Source: Longitalea arenae (GTDB taxonomy: Bacteria; Bacteroidota; Bacteroidia; Chitinophagales; Chitinophagaceae). Taken from it: DNA of 64,000 nt. The DNA lies in the NCBI RefSeq assembly GCF_016924755.1, contig NZ_JAFFJX010000010.1:62001-126000 (forward strand). The letters run 5' to 3'. Under the pieces are notes generated by a model. That model saw only the letters and a program-made list of their open reading frames with translations, did not search any database and had not been told where the DNA came from. The position numbers and the translations under genes are program-made. The stretch's first letter is position 1. The number at the start of each line of letters is the position of its first letter. Of the stretch, positions 40,217 to 49,757 are shown piece by piece.

Positions 40217-41209
40217 ATGAACAGTTTCGGTCGCATATTCAAAGTAACCATCTTCGGAGAATCGCATGGTGAAAGCGTGGGATTGAATATTGATGGTTGT
40301 CCGGCAGGTTTGCCATTAACCGTAGAAGATTTCCTGGTTGATATAGAACGCCGTAAAGGCGGTACCCAAAAAGGTACCACCCCGCGTAAGGAAGATGACC
40401 TGCCTATTTTTAAAAGCGGCCTGTTCAACAACAAAACAACCGGCGCTCCGCTGACCATTTTGTTCGAGAACAAAAATACCCGCTCCGGAGATTACGAGAA
40501 GCAACGCGCTGTTCCGCGTCCGGGCCATGCTGATTTTGTAGCCCATCAAAAATTCGGCGGCCATGAAGATTATCGCGGCGGCGGGCATTTCAGTGGCCGC
40601 CTGACCGTTAGCCTGGTAGCTGCCGGGGTCATTGCCAAAAAGTTATTGGGAGATGCCAAAGTAACTGCCAGCATCCTGGAGATCGGCGGTGAAAAAGACC
40701 TGGAGAAAGGATTACAAAATGCGATCGATCATAAAGATTCCATTGGCGGTATTGTTGAATGCCGGGTAACCGGTTTACCGGCCGGATTGGGCGAGCCTTT
40801 CTTTGATTCAGCGGAATCACTGATCAGCCATGCCGTTTTTGCGATCCCCGCTATCCGTGGCATCGAGTTCGGGACCGGCTTTGCAGCTGCCCGCATGTAC
40901 GGAAGCGAGCATAACGATGCTATTGAAGATATGACCGGTAAAACGCGCACCAATCATGCCGGGGGCATAGTGGGCGGTATTACCAATGGCAATGAGCTGG
41001 TTTTCCGAATTGCGGTAAAACCCACTTCCTCTACGCCTAAGGAACAACATACCCTGAACTGGGAAACCGGTGAACAGGAATCATTCTCGGTTAAAGGGCG
41101 CCACGACCTCTGCATTGCCTTACGGGTGCCTGTGGTACTGGAAGCAGTAACTGCCATGGTGCTTGCCGACCTGCTGTTGCTGGAACAAAGACTGAAAAGA
41201 TTGTTTTAA
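40217..41209 (+). CDS. aroC: Chorismate synthase
   Basis: The 330-residue FMN-dependent enzyme has FGRIFKVTIFGESHGESVGLNIDGCPAG (5-32, catalytic His), RRKGGTQKGTTPRKEDDLPIFKSG, RPGHADFVAHQKFGGHEDYRGGGHFSGRLTVSLVAAG, GIEFGTGFAAARMYGSEHND and GGIVGGITNGNELVFRIAVKPTSS, with the C-terminal GRHDLCIALRVPVVLEAVTAMVLAD. It makes chorismate from EPSP. It is somewhat shorter than many homologues (about 360). It ends the shikimate run in this cluster. Confidence 0.96.
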   Translation: MNSFGRIFKVTIFGESHGESVGLNIDGCPAGLPLTVEDFLVDIERRKGGTQKGTTPRKEDDLPIFKSGLFNNKTTGAPLTILFENKNTRSGDYEKQRAVPRPGHADFVAHQKFGGHEDYRGGGHFSGRLTVSLVAAGVIAKKLLGDAKVTASILEIGGEKDLEKGLQNAIDHKDSIGGIVECRVTGLPAGLGEPFFDSAESLISHAVFAIPAIRGIEFGTGFAAARMYGSEHNDAIEDMTGKTRTNHAGGIVGGITNGNELVFRIAVKPTSSTPKEQHTLNWETGEQESFSVKGRHDLCIALRVPVVLEAVTAMVLADLLLLEQRLKRLF

Positions 41210-41223
41210 TCGTTTACTAGATC

Positions 41224-41520
41224 ATGCATTCTTATATCATCAATGCTTCTATACAAATCGTTCCTATTGTACTGGACAAGCATCCCTACGATTGGGTAGA
41301 TGATGCGATTGCGATCATTCAAAAATCGGGCATCAAATACGAGGTTACACCCTTTGCCACCATTTTGGAAGGCACCTATGATGCGGTAATGAAAGTGATC
41401 CATGATGTGAATGAATTCCTGTATGAAAAGGGGTGTGCTGAGTGGATCACGAATCTGCAGATCCAGGTGCGTAGTAGTAGCAATGTAACTGGTGATGAGA
41501 AGATTTCGAAGTTTAGATAG
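41224..41520 (+). CDS. Thiamine-binding-type protein (MTH1187/YkoF family)
   Basis: The 98-residue ferredoxin-like protein has INASIQIVPIVLDKHPYDWVDDAIAIIQKSGIKYEVTPFATILEGTYDAVMKVIHDVNEFL, characteristic of the MTH1187/YkoF-like family, some of which bind thiamine pyrimidine. It begins 14 bases after aroC with no repeat array between, so it is likely co-transcribed. Its connection to aromatic biosynthesis is unknown. Confidence 0.8.
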   Translation: MHSYIINASIQIVPIVLDKHPYDWVDDAIAIIQKSGIKYEVTPFATILEGTYDAVMKVIHDVNEFLYEKGCAEWITNLQIQVRSSSNVTGDEKISKFR

Positions 41521-41632
41521 CGTTACAGGTTTCATGTTACAAGGTTCAGGGGGCCGGTAGCAGGATATCGTCGATAGTCTTATGATTTACATGGAATGCC
41601 CTGCAACCTGCAACTTGCAACCTCTAACGTTT
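41521..41632. repeat. GTTACAG inverted heptad array ending the aromatic cluster
   Basis: The left arm (GTTACAGGTTTCATGTTAC) starts at the stop codon of the thiamine-binding gene, and the right arm (CCCTGCAACCTGCAACTTGC, CTAAC) ends at the stop of the convergent dipeptidase gene. The array thus spans the whole convergent gap and may act as a bidirectional terminator. Confidence 0.88.
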
Positions 41633-42323
41633 ACTTGCTTTTAGAAAGTAAATAATTAAAAGGAAGATCAAGTACCTCATATCCGCGATCATTGCTCCAG
41701 AAAAAATGCCACCATTCCGTCTCCAGTTTATTAAAGCCATGTTTTTCCATCGTTTCTTTTAACAGCTTCCGGTTGGCCAGTACGGCAGGTGACAGGCCTG
41801 CAAAGCTATGATGGGCCGTATCGGTGAAATTATCAAAGCCGGTACCCATATCCAGCTCTCTGCGGCTTTTCAGTTCCACGATGGTCAGGTCAACCGCCAG
41901 CCCCCGATTATGCCCCGAGCCTTTTGCCGGATTGGCCACATAGCGTTCATCGCCGATCAGTTCCCAAAAACGTACAGTTACCCCATAAGGCCGGTAAGCA
42001 TCAAAGATCTTCAAGCCATATCCTTTGCTTTTCAATTCATTTTGAACCGCCGCCAGAGCCCCGGCGGCCGGTAAACGCAGGTATGTACGCCGCGGCGCCG
42101 GCGTATACATTTGCCTGTTGGTAAAATTGTTGGTGGTGGCATAACGCAGATCCAGTATCAGCCCCGGAATAAATTTTAGCAGATCGACCATGGTTTTGGC
42201 AGAATCATTGCGTACAGATAATTGATAGTCAGCGAATTTGTTAATAACTGGCACCCCGTATTTACTAACGGTCGTTTGCTGGCCCGTGACCGTAAAAACG
42301 TGGAAAAAAATACAGTAAGCCAT
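41631..42323 (-). CDS. D-alanyl-D-alanine dipeptidase (VanX/DdpX family, M15D)
   Basis: The product is about 230 residues from the internal ATG at 42323 (MAYCIFFHVFTVTGQQ, a short signal peptide); the frame opens 13 codons earlier. VanX motifs are FIPGLILDLRYATTNNFTNRQMY, AYRPYGVTVRFWELIGD, the zinc-binding KGSGHNRGLAVDLTIVEL (His and Asp) and TEWWHFFW (catalytic Glu and zinc His). These enzymes hydrolyse D-Ala-D-Ala. Without vanHA genes nearby a role in wall turnover, not vancomycin resistance, is likely. The adjacent divergent gene is an L,D-transpeptidase. Confidence 0.9.
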   Translation of the reverse strand: MAYCIFFHVFTVTGQQTTVSKYGVPVINKFADYQLSVRNDSAKTMVDLLKFIPGLILDLRYATTNNFTNRQMYTPAPRRTYLRLPAAGALAAVQNELKSKGYGLKIFDAYRPYGVTVRFWELIGDERYVANPAKGSGHNRGLAVDLTIVELKSRRELDMGTGFDNFTDTAHHSFAGLSPAVLANRKLLKETMEKHGFNKLETEWWHFFWSNDRGYEVLDLPFNYLLSKSK

Positions 42324-42430
42324 TATGTAAATACAACGGTGAAGCACTATTTTGTATAACATTGCAACCGGTTTAAAGGCAGGTTAGTAACTGAAAAGAT
42401 ACAAACTTTTATTCCGGATAACCAGGATCA

Positions 42431-44134
42431 ATGAACATGAAAAAATGCATTCTTTCCCGCCTTCATTGGTGTTTGATCATTGTAGCGCTCAGCCTGGCAG
42501 CCTGCCATGGACGAGGGAAAGCCGCCGTTAAGCCCCCGCAACCCAAAGAAAAAGACATTGTAGAACAGCCCGAAGCACTGCATATCCGCATCCCAAAGAA
42601 TATGCAGGCGGCCCTCGAATTCATTCTGGCCAGTAACGGCGTGTTGAACGACTCCATGTATTTTGCCAAAGACTCGCTTGTTTACGAAATATATCAGAAA
42701 AGAAATTTCGAACCCATCTGGAGCAGCCGGGAGAAATGGCTGCCGCTGAGCGATTCCCTGCTGAACTTCATTGGCCATGCGAAAGAGTATGGTTTATTTC
42801 CTCCTGATTATCATTATAATATAATAATTAATATCCGCGCCAAAACCACCGAAGACACACTTGCTCAAAAGGACGCCGCCCTCTGGTCGCGGGGCGAATT
42901 ATTGCTTACCGACGCCTTTTTCAGGATCTGCAGTGATTTGCATCGCGGCCGCCTGCCATACGATAGTGTTACCCTGCGCAAAGACACCCTTACCAGAACT
43001 GCCTATCTCAGTTTATTTGATACTTTACAGCAAACAGGCCGGGTAGACACCCTGATGCATGCTTTGGAGCCGAAACACCTGGGATATGATTCTTTGAAAT
43101 TCGGCTTGCAGGAGATGTTGAGATCAGTAGATACTCTTAAACGATATACGTATATACCTTACCCGGCTAATAATTCCATGGAGTATACCAACAACCTGAA
43201 GCAGCGGCTGTTTGAAGAGGGGTTGCTGGAATCGCCATTCGATTATATGGATACCACTTCGCTGAAGCTGGTGATCGGGAAATACCAGAGGCAGAAAGGG
43301 CTTACTGAAACGGGGAAGCTGAACGCCAGTACGGTCAGCAGCCTGAATAACACGAATTGGGAAAAATTTAAAAGAATTGCCATTACCCTGGATCGATATA
43401 AGCTATTACCAGATTCAATGCCAACGACTTATATCTGGGTTAATATCCCAGGCTATAAAATGTGCATTGTTGACTCGGGTACTGTGGTGATGGAATCGAA
43501 CGTTATAGTAGGGCAGCCTAAAACGAGGACGCCCTTGTTGACCTCGAATGTGTCGAATTTCATTACGTATCCGCAATGGACGGTTCCTTACAGTATCATT
43601 TTCAATGAAATGTTACCGAAGATCAAGCAGAACCCGGATTATTTGCGGAAGCAGAACCTGATGGTGGTGGATAAGAACGACAGCGTAATGAATCCAGACA
43701 GCGTGAACTGGAAAAGATACAGCAAGCATTATTTTCCTTTCCTGATCAAACAACGGCAGGGGGATGATAACTCGCTGGGCGTGTTGAAGTTCAACTTTGC
43801 GAATAAATACGCTGTGTATTTGCATGATACGAATGCGCGCTGGCTGTTCTCGAAAGAGAACCGGGCCCTGAGTCATGGTTGTGTAAGGATCAAGGATTTT
43901 ATGAAATTGGCCGATTTTTTGGTAAGGAATGATACCCTGCGATATCCGCCCGATACGTTGCGGAACTGGATAGACCGGCGGGAAAAGCATGTGGTTTCCG
44001 GGTTTCCCCGGGTGCCCATCTTTATCAGGTATTTTACCTGTGAGGTTAAGAACGGAAGTATTAGGTTTTATAACGATGTATATGGGGAAGACCGGTTATT
44101 GAGTCAGCGATACTTCGATAGCAAGACCCTTTGA
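42431..44134 (+). CDS. L,D-transpeptidase (YcbB-like) lipoprotein
   Basis: The 567-residue protein has a lipoprotein signal (LAAC, Cys about 25), an N-terminal scaffold domain, a peptidoglycan-binding helix bundle (SLKLVIGKYQRQKGLTETGKLNASTVSSLN, about 280-310), and a C-terminal YkuD domain beginning YIWVNIPGYKMCIVDSGTVVMESNVIVGQPKTRTPLL with catalytic ALSHGCVRIKDFMKLADFLV. It forms 3-3 crosslinks in peptidoglycan or attaches proteins to it, acting in the periplasm. It is followed within 13 bases by an RlpA-like gene and precedes a small outer-membrane protein gene, a probable envelope operon. Confidence 0.92.
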   Translation: MNMKKCILSRLHWCLIIVALSLAACHGRGKAAVKPPQPKEKDIVEQPEALHIRIPKNMQAALEFILASNGVLNDSMYFAKDSLVYEIYQKRNFEPIWSSREKWLPLSDSLLNFIGHAKEYGLFPPDYHYNIIINIRAKTTEDTLAQKDAALWSRGELLLTDAFFRICSDLHRGRLPYDSVTLRKDTLTRTAYLSLFDTLQQTGRVDTLMHALEPKHLGYDSLKFGLQEMLRSVDTLKRYTYIPYPANNSMEYTNNLKQRLFEEGLLESPFDYMDTTSLKLVIGKYQRQKGLTETGKLNASTVSSLNNTNWEKFKRIAITLDRYKLLPDSMPTTYIWVNIPGYKMCIVDSGTVVMESNVIVGQPKTRTPLLTSNVSNFITYPQWTVPYSIIFNEMLPKIKQNPDYLRKQNLMVVDKNDSVMNPDSVNWKRYSKHYFPFLIKQRQGDDNSLGVLKFNFANKYAVYLHDTNARWLFSKENRALSHGCVRIKDFMKLADFLVRNDTLRYPPDTLRNWIDRREKHVVSGFPRVPIFIRYFTCEVKNGSIRFYNDVYGEDRLLSQRYFDSKTL

Positions 44135-44147
44135 TAAATTCTATACC

Positions 44148-44582
44148 ATGAAAAATGTTTTGGTTCTGACAGTCCTGATGTGTGCGGCTGTTGCGTCAAA
44201 AGCGCAGCAGAAACCGGATAGTGTAGCATTGAATAAGAAAAGAAATGTGCCTGTAACCCAATATGGGGTAGCCAGTTTTTATGCCGACAAATTTGAAGGG
44301 CAGCGTACCTGCACCGATGAGGTGTTCACCCAGAAAAAACTGACTGCTGCCTGCAATACCCTTCCGCTCAATTGCTGGATACGCGTTACCAATCTCAAGA
44401 ATGATAAAAGTGTAGTGGTATGGGTCAATGACCGCATGCACCCGGCCAATCCGCGTTTGATCGATATGAGTAAATCCGCCGCTGTTGCGCTGGGTTATAC
44501 CGGTCGCGGCTTAACGAGGGTGAAGATCGAGTATCTGGGTAAAAAGAAACCCGAGATCCAAATGGTAGCCGGCAATCAATAA
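44148..44582 (+). CDS. RlpA-like double-psi beta-barrel protein
   Basis: The 144-residue protein has a signal peptide (MKNVLVLTVLMCAAVASKAQ) and a DPBB domain: YGVASFYADKFEGQRTCTDEVFTQKKLTAACNTLPLNCWIRVTNLKNDKSVVVWVNDRMHPANPRLIDMSKSAA in segments. The family includes RlpA septal lytic transglycosylases that act on denuded glycan; no SPOR domain is present. It starts 13 bases after the L,D-transpeptidase gene. Confidence 0.88.
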   Translation: MKNVLVLTVLMCAAVASKAQQKPDSVALNKKRNVPVTQYGVASFYADKFEGQRTCTDEVFTQKKLTAACNTLPLNCWIRVTNLKNDKSVVVWVNDRMHPANPRLIDMSKSAAVALGYTGRGLTRVKIEYLGKKKPEIQMVAGNQ

Positions 44583-44650
44583 TTAATTTCTCCAGTTTAC
44601 AGGTACCGGTTATTTTTGCTCATAACGGTTCTTTCCAAACCAAGCCGGAT

Positions 44651-45265
44651 ATGAGAAAAAATGTAGGATTTCTGCTGGCAGTCCTGTCGTTACTGACGCC
44701 TGCATATAGCCAGGACGATCTTATACAGCGACCTACATTAGGCATCTATTTCATCTTTAATGATTTTAAATCGGCTGCCAATATCCGCGCCACATCGCTG
44801 CGCCAGGCGCTGCGTAATGCGCAATTCGGCAAGCTGAAAGAAATGTCGCCCGGACTGGCGCTGAATTATATCAGCGGGCTCACGAAACATTTTGATTTCA
44901 CCAGCACATTGACCGGTAGTTTTCTCGATTATTATCAACAGGATGGCGCCTTGCTGGGCCAGGATAACCTCTTGCTCGAAGGAGACGTCTCCATCAAGGG
45001 AAAATTGTTTTCGAACCGGTATTGGGTAAGTCCTTTCCTGCAGCTGGGCACGGGCATCTCCAAATTCAGGCATTACTGGGGCGCGTTCATTCCCGCCGGT
45101 ACCGGCCTGCAGGTAAATCTCTTTGATGAAGCTTTGTTTTTATTTCATGCGCAATACCGCATTGCGGTTACGGAAACCGTTAGTAATCACTTTTACTATA
45201 GTGTAGGTATTGCGGGCAATATCGGCAGGAGGAAGATGGTTAATAAATCTGTGTTGCCGGATTAG
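44651..45265 (+). CDS. Exported protein, probable outer-membrane beta-barrel
   Basis: The 204-residue protein has a signal peptide (ending PAYSQ, residue 21). The mature part alternates short amphipathic strands with aromatic ends (PTLGIYFIFNDF, GLALNYISGLTKHFDFTSTLTGSFLDYY, NRYWVSPFLQLGTGIS, HFYYSVGIAGNIG), consistent with a small OmpA-like or porin-family barrel. No specific family was recognised. Probably the last gene of the envelope operon; a hairpin repeat begins at its stop codon. Confidence 0.7.
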   Translation: MRKNVGFLLAVLSLLTPAYSQDDLIQRPTLGIYFIFNDFKSAANIRATSLRQALRNAQFGKLKEMSPGLALNYISGLTKHFDFTSTLTGSFLDYYQQDGALLGQDNLLLEGDVSIKGKLFSNRYWVSPFLQLGTGISKFRHYWGAFIPAGTGLQVNLFDEALFLFHAQYRIAVTETVSNHFYYSVGIAGNIGRRKMVNKSVLPD

Positions 45266-45385
45266 TTCAAACTTCTCAGTTCATAGTTCACAGTTTTTAG
45301 TTCCGGAGTTATTAAGTTATTAAGTTTGTTGGTTGTGACTTAATAACTTAATAACTGCAAGAACTTAATAACTAAAGAACTCCTT
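45265..45385. repeat. Inverted array (TTATTAAG / CTTAATAA) between convergent genes
   Basis: Left words are GTTCATAGTTCACAG and GTTATTAAGTTATTAAG; right words are CTTAATAACTTAATAAC and AACTTAATAACTAAAG. The right arm overlaps the last codons and the TAG of hisB (45372-45374). It lies between convergent genes and may end both transcripts. Confidence 0.88.
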
Positions 45386-46511
45386 TAGTCGATGGCAAAT
45401 AATTCGATAAAGGATCCCGTTTCACGGCCATGCGTATCGCTTTGGCAAATGCTTTGAAGATCGCTTCTATTTTATGATGTTCGTTATCGCCATGACATTC
45501 GATATTCAGATTGCAGCGCGCTGCATCGGAAAACGATTTAAAGAAGTGAAAGAACATTTCAGTCGGCATTTCTCCAATGCGTTCTCTTTTGAATTCGGCA
45601 TTCCATACGATCCAGTTGCGGCCGCCAAAATCGATCAGCACTTTGGCATCGGCTTCATCCATCGGTAAGGCAAAACCGTAACGCTCCATACCGCGCTTAT
45701 CTGCCAGCGCTTTGGCGAATGCTTCGCCCAGTGCAATACCGGTATCTTCAATCGTATGATGTTCATCGATGTGCAGATCGCCGTTTGCGCGAATGGTAAG
45801 GTCCATTTTACCGTGGCGGGCAATTTGATCGAGCATATGATCAAAAAAGCCAAGGCCGGTATAAATAGCGCCTTTGCCGCTGCCATCTACGTTCAAATCG
45901 ATCTTGATCTGCGTTTCATTGGTATTGCGCTCATGAACCACCCGGCGTAATCCCAGTTTCAGGTATTCATAAATGGTGCTCCAATGCGTAGATTCCAATG
46001 CGATCACAGGACGTAGTTCATCTATTTTATCTTTTATTTCACCGGCGCCCAGATCGGGATCCTGGTTGAGCCAGATGGCTTTACAGCCCAGGTTCTTGGC
46101 CAGCTGAACGTCGGTAATGCGATCGCCGATGACATAGGAATTGGCGATATCGTACGCCGGATTGTTCAGGTATTGGGTGAGCATGCCGGTGCCCGGTTTG
46201 CGGGTGGGGGCATTGTCTTTGGGAAATGATCTGTCGATATGCACTGCGCTGAAATGAATGCCTTCCCCTTCCAGGCTTTTCATTACCAGGTTATGCAGGG
46301 GCCAGAAAGTATCTTCGGGGAAAGCAGCTGTGCCCAGGCCATCCTGGTTGGTGACCATTACCAGTTCATAATCCAGTTCGCGGGCAATGCGGCCCATGTA
46401 CTCGAACATGTGCGGATAAAAGGTCAGCTTGTCAAAAGAGTCTAGCTGATAGGTAGGAGGCGCTTCATTAATTAAGGTTCCGTCGCGGTCGATGAATAAA
46501 ATCCGTTTCAA
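45372..46511 (-). CDS. hisB: Bifunctional histidinol-phosphatase / imidazoleglycerol-phosphate dehydratase
   Basis: The 379-residue fusion has an N-terminal HAD phosphatase ([16 protein letters not shown]8 and D10; [33 protein letters not shown]) and a C-terminal IGP dehydratase from about residue 190 with [37 protein letters not shown] and [25 protein letters not shown] (metal-binding His residues). It catalyses steps 6 and 8 of histidine synthesis. It lies 26 bases downstream of a cytochrome c gene, separated from hisC by two non-histidine genes. hisH, hisA, hisF and hisI are not in the window. Confidence 0.95.
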   Translation of the reverse strand: MKRILFIDRDGTLINEAPPTYQLDSFDKLTFYPHMFEYMGRIARELDYELVMVTNQDGLGTAAFPEDTFWPLHNLVMKSLEGEGIHFSAVHIDRSFPKDNAPTRKPGTGMLTQYLNNPAYDIANSYVIGDRITDVQLAKNLGCKAIWLNQDPDLGAGEIKDKIDELRPVIALESTHWSTIYEYLKLGLRRVVHERNTNETQIKIDLNVDGSGKGAIYTGLGFFDHMLDQIARHGKMDLTIRANGDLHIDEHHTIEDTGIALGEAFAKALADKRGMERYGFALPMDEADAKVLIDFGGRNWIVWNAEFKRERIGEMPTEMFFHFFKSFSDAARCNLNIECHGDNEHHKIEAIFKAFAKAIRMAVKRDPLSNYLPSTKGVL

Positions 46512-46536
46512 AAAAGTTATTTTAAAAGTTCAATTG

Positions 46537-46962
46537 TTATTTCAGTTTGGCGCGCAGGGCTTTTACTTCCGCAGCCGTTACCATGCTGGCTTTATTGCCA
46601 AAGCTATTGCGAACATACGTTAAAACGTCAGCAATTTCCTGGTCATTCAATACCGATTCCTGGGGTGGCATGGGATTGTGGTATTTATCACCGTCGATCT
46701 CGATCTCACCGCCCTGTAATCCTTTCAATACGATCTTCGTGAGGGCTTTTTTATCGCCCAGTACCCATTTGGTTTTTATCAGCGGCGGGTTCATGTTCGG
46801 TACGCCGCTGCCATCGGGCTGGTGGCAGGCCAGGCAGGCGTTTTCGTATACTGTTTTACCTCTGGCGATCGCTGCCTTTAAACCGGCAGGTTGTTGTTTC
46901 TGTTGAAATGCAAAAGCGGTGGCGATAAATAATACCAGTACTAAGAGCATTGATCTTTTCAT
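46537..46962 (-). CDS. Periplasmic c-type cytochrome
   Basis: The 141-residue protein has a signal peptide (about 1-19) and one haem-binding motif CLACH (C43-x-x-C46-H47), with a candidate axial Met in KYHNPMPPQESVLND. This is the class I cytochrome c size and layout. It follows the PQQ-type dehydrogenase gene, so it may accept electrons from it. It is also only 26 bases upstream of hisB, inside the his gene run. Confidence 0.9.
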   Translation of the reverse strand: MKRSMLLVLVLFIATAFAFQQKQQPAGLKAAIARGKTVYENACLACHQPDGSGVPNMNPPLIKTKWVLGDKKALTKIVLKGLQGGEIEIDGDKYHNPMPPQESVLNDQEIADVLTYVRNSFGNKASMVTAAEVKALRAKLK

Positions 46963-47000
46963 ATGATTACTTTAAACTGTGATTGGTTGGTATTTATGTT

Positions 47001-47103
47001 ACTATGTTACAGGTTACAGGTTGCATGTTACAGGGCGGTATCTGGTAATCCGGCTCTTGCAGTGTGAGTTCCTGGAACCTGGATCCTGGAACCTGTAACA
47101 GCT
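47001..47103. repeat. GTTACAG inverted heptad array after the dehydrogenase gene
   Basis: Left words are GTTACAGGTTACAGG and GCATGTTACAG; right words are GGAACCTGGATCCTGGAACC and TGTAAC. It ends just before the dehydrogenase stop codon region (47107). Confidence 0.88.
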
Positions 47104-47106
47104 TGC

Positions 47107-48399
47107 TTACTTGCCATAGCTCACTTTCCAGATTGTACCATTGTTGTCATCAGAAACATACAATGATCCGTCGGGGCCCTGGGCCAGTCCGCACGGCCGG
47201 TATTTGGCTTTACCGGTTGAACCGCCCTGTTGAAAGCCGGAGAATCCATCGGCAAATACTTCCCATTTTCCATCAGGCATGCCGTTTTTGAATGGCACGA
47301 AGACCACAAAGAAACCAGCCTGTGGTTCCGGCGCGCGGTTCCAGGAGCCATGAAATGCGATAAAAGCGCCGTTCTTGTATTTGGCAGGGAATTGATCGCC
47401 TGTATAGAACAATAAAGCATTGGGCGCTAAATGGCCGGGGAACTGTACAATTGATTTTGTTTTATCGGTGCAGCGATCGGCTTTTTTACGGTCGCCACCA
47501 TATTCAGGATTTTGTAATTGCTGTTGTTTATCGATATCCCAATAGCAATAGGGCCAGCCGCAATCGGCGCCCTTCTTTACGCGAAAGAGTTCTTCTGCCG
47601 GATTTTCTGCGCCTTCTTTCTGGCTGAACAATTCAGGGTAGAACTGGTACAGCATATCGCGGCCATGTTGCATAACGTAAAGATCATTTACCTCTGTGTT
47701 CCAGTCGAGTCCCACTACATTGCGCAAGCCGGTAGCATAGCGTACGCCATCTTCATACCCCTGATTGGTTTTGTCGGCTTTAAACTGCCAGATACCGCCT
47801 GCTTTTTCGAGGATCGGGCAGGGGTCTTGTCCGGGTGACCCTTTTACGCGGTCCTGCACCTGGCAGCAATTGGAAGGAGCGCCAATATTAACATAGATGT
47901 TGCCATTGTTATCCAGGGCCAGTGATTTTGAATTGTGCTGGTTTTTGTTGACCAGTCCGGTAACAATTTTCTGTTCGGAAGCAATATCTACTTTGCCCGA
48001 CTTCTCGTCGATCTTGTAGCGGTATACATCATCATTGGAGGAAGCGTATAAATAACCGTTCTTAATGGTAATGCCGGTACCAACATAATTGCCGAAGCCG
48101 CTGGTCTCATCGGCTTTGCCATCGCCATTGCTATCGTGTAAACGGATAATGCCTTTGCCATCTTTCAGTTTTTCCAGCTTTACAAATACGTCGCCATTGG
48201 CTGCTACGGTCAAATGGCGGGCCTTGCCAAGACCGCTTGTTACTACAACAGATTTAAAACCCTGGGGCAAGGTGATGGCTGGTGCATCCTCGTCTTTTTG
48301 AACAGTGCCGGCCGGAGGTGTTTTCCGCTTGGTGGTATCATTGCCAAATGCAGTAGCCGCTATCAGGGCTGTACATGCAAGGATCAGCATTTTTTTCAT
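47107..48399 (-). CDS. PQQ-type sugar/sorbosone dehydrogenase-like beta-propeller
   Basis: The product is about 430 residues from ATG 48399 (MKKMLILACTALIAATAFG, signal peptide); the frame opens eight codons earlier. The mature part resembles GdhB/sorbosone dehydrogenase propellers: LPQGFKSVVVTSGLGKARHLTVAANGDVFV, HDSNGDGKADETSGFGN, GLRNVVGLDWNTEVNDLYVMQHGRDML, CGWPYCYWD, AFHGSWNRAPEPQAGFFVVFVPF and GLAQGPDGSLYVSDDNNGTIW. Such periplasmic enzymes oxidise sugars using PQQ, passing electrons to cytochrome c. The next gene is a cytochrome c. Substrate unknown. Its position between hisC and hisB is unexpected. Confidence 0.87.
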   Translation of the reverse strand: MKKMLILACTALIAATAFGNDTTKRKTPPAGTVQKDEDAPAITLPQGFKSVVVTSGLGKARHLTVAANGDVFVKLEKLKDGKGIIRLHDSNGDGKADETSGFGNYVGTGITIKNGYLYASSNDDVYRYKIDEKSGKVDIASEQKIVTGLVNKNQHNSKSLALDNNGNIYVNIGAPSNCCQVQDRVKGSPGQDPCPILEKAGGIWQFKADKTNQGYEDGVRYATGLRNVVGLDWNTEVNDLYVMQHGRDMLYQFYPELFSQKEGAENPAEELFRVKKGADCGWPYCYWDIDKQQQLQNPEYGGDRKKADRCTDKTKSIVQFPGHLAPNALLFYTGDQFPAKYKNGAFIAFHGSWNRAPEPQAGFFVVFVPFKNGMPDGKWEVFADGFSGFQQGGSTGKAKYRPCGLAQGPDGSLYVSDDNNGTIWKVSYGK

Positions 48400-48501
48400 C
48401 TGTATAATTTTAAATTTTTTCAATGGTCAGCTGGAAGCAAGCAATACCGGGATCGCTTTTCCCAAAGCAGTTTTAAAATTACTGTTTTAGCAGTCCTTTT
48501 A

Positions 48502-49557
48502 TCAGGATGGTTTCCAGTTTTTCATCGCATTAACAACGGAGCTGTTCTCAGCTGGTGTGCCCACGGTGATCCGTAAACAGCCGGCGCAGAGCGCAACGCT
48601 GCTGCGGTCGCGTACAACAATTCCTTTTTCCAGTAAATATTTATAGATGGCTTTGGGGTCGGTTACCTGTACCAATAAAAAGTTAGCATCCGATGGATAT
48701 ATTTTCTGAACCACCGGGATGGTCATCAGGTCTTTAGCCAAAAGATCGCGCTGGGCCACAATTTCCTTGATCATATCATTCACCTGCCCAACCTCTTCCA
48801 GCGCCTGCAGGGTCAGTTCCTGCGAAGCCTGGTTGATATTGTAAGGCGGTTTTATTTTATTCATGACATGAATGATCTCCTGCGATGCAAATGCCATTCC
48901 TACGCGCAGGGCAGCCAGGCCCCAGGCCTTTGACAGGGTTTGCAGGATCACGAGGTTCGGATAATCATTCAATTCCTGGGAGAAGGAACGGAAACGGGAA
49001 AAGTTGATATACGCCTCATCGATCACCACGATGCCGTGATAATTGTTCAGAATGATCTCAATATCGTCGCGGTCTAATGAGTTACCGGTGGGGTTATTGG
49101 GGGAACATAAAAAGATGATCTTGGTATTATCGTCGATCGCTTCTTCAATGGCCGGCAGGTTCAGCTGGAAGGCAGGTGTAAGCTCCACCTTTTTTATGTT
49201 AACGTCATTGATGTGGGCGCTTACTTCGTACATGCCGTAGGTGGGCGGACAAATGAGAATGTTATCAACGCCCGGCTCACAAAAGGCGCGCATCAGCACA
49301 TCGATACATTCATCACTGCCATTGCCCAGAAAGATGTTCTCTACCGGAACGCCTTTGATGGCGGACAGCTTTTCTTTTACTTTTAACTGCAATGGATCGG
49401 GGTACCGGTTATACCATTTGGTAAGCGGGGAGCCGAAACTGTTTTCATTCGCATCGAGAAATGTATTGGCCTCGCCTTTGAACTCATCCCGTGCAGATGA
49501 ATAGGGTACCAGCTTTTTTATATTTTCTCTGAGTAAATTATTTAAATCGAAAGACAT
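48502..49557 (-). CDS. hisC: Histidinol-phosphate aminotransferase
   Basis: The 351-residue fold-type I PLP enzyme has LDANENSFGSP, NIFLGNGSDECIDVLMRAF, CPPTYGMYEVSAHINDVNIKKVEL, FLCSPNNPTGNSLDRDDI, VVIDEAYINFSRFRS, VILQTLSKAWGLAALRVGMAFA (PLP Lys) and CLRITVGTPAEN. It converts imidazole-acetol phosphate to histidinol phosphate. It is third in the his run after hisG and hisD, with a repeat array in the hisD-hisC gap. Confidence 0.95.
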   Translation of the reverse strand: MSFDLNNLLRENIKKLVPYSSARDEFKGEANTFLDANENSFGSPLTKWYNRYPDPLQLKVKEKLSAIKGVPVENIFLGNGSDECIDVLMRAFCEPGVDNILICPPTYGMYEVSAHINDVNIKKVELTPAFQLNLPAIEEAIDDNTKIIFLCSPNNPTGNSLDRDDIEIILNNYHGIVVIDEAYINFSRFRSFSQELNDYPNLVILQTLSKAWGLAALRVGMAFASQEIIHVMNKIKPPYNINQASQELTLQALEEVGQVNDMIKEIVAQRDLLAKDLMTIPVVQKIYPSDANFLLVQVTDPKAIYKYLLEKGIVVRDRSSVALCAGCLRITVGTPAENSSVVNAMKNWKPS

Positions 49558-49579
49558 ACTATTTTTTTATCGTGAAACG

Positions 49580-49757
49580 ATGAGCAGTTGGCAATTCGCA
49601 ATTTGCAGTTGGCAGTTGGCAGTTGGCAATTCGCAATTCATTTCAAAAAGCGCAACTTTAAACCAAATTATCGCAATTGCCATTGGTTTTTAGACAAACC
49701 GCATTTAAAAACCACCAACCACCGCTAAACCTGAGAACTTTAAACTGTGAACTTATA
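49580..49757. repeat. Degenerate array (CAGTTGGCAATTC / AACTTTAAACTGTGAAC words) between hisD and hisC
   Basis: The tract GCAGTTGGCAATTCGCAA and GCAGTTGGCAGTTGGCAG (49582-49640) is built of TTGGCAA-type heptads. A shorter complement is AATTGCCATTGG (49673-49687). A further tract near 49715-49757 (CCTGAGAACTTTAAACTG) runs to the hisD stop. No long perfect stem is formed. Confidence 0.7.

Noticed and set aside
41631-42323. Vancomycin-resistance role for the VanX-like dipeptidase
   Set aside because: No vanH, vanA or two-component genes are nearby; neighbours are general cell-wall genes.
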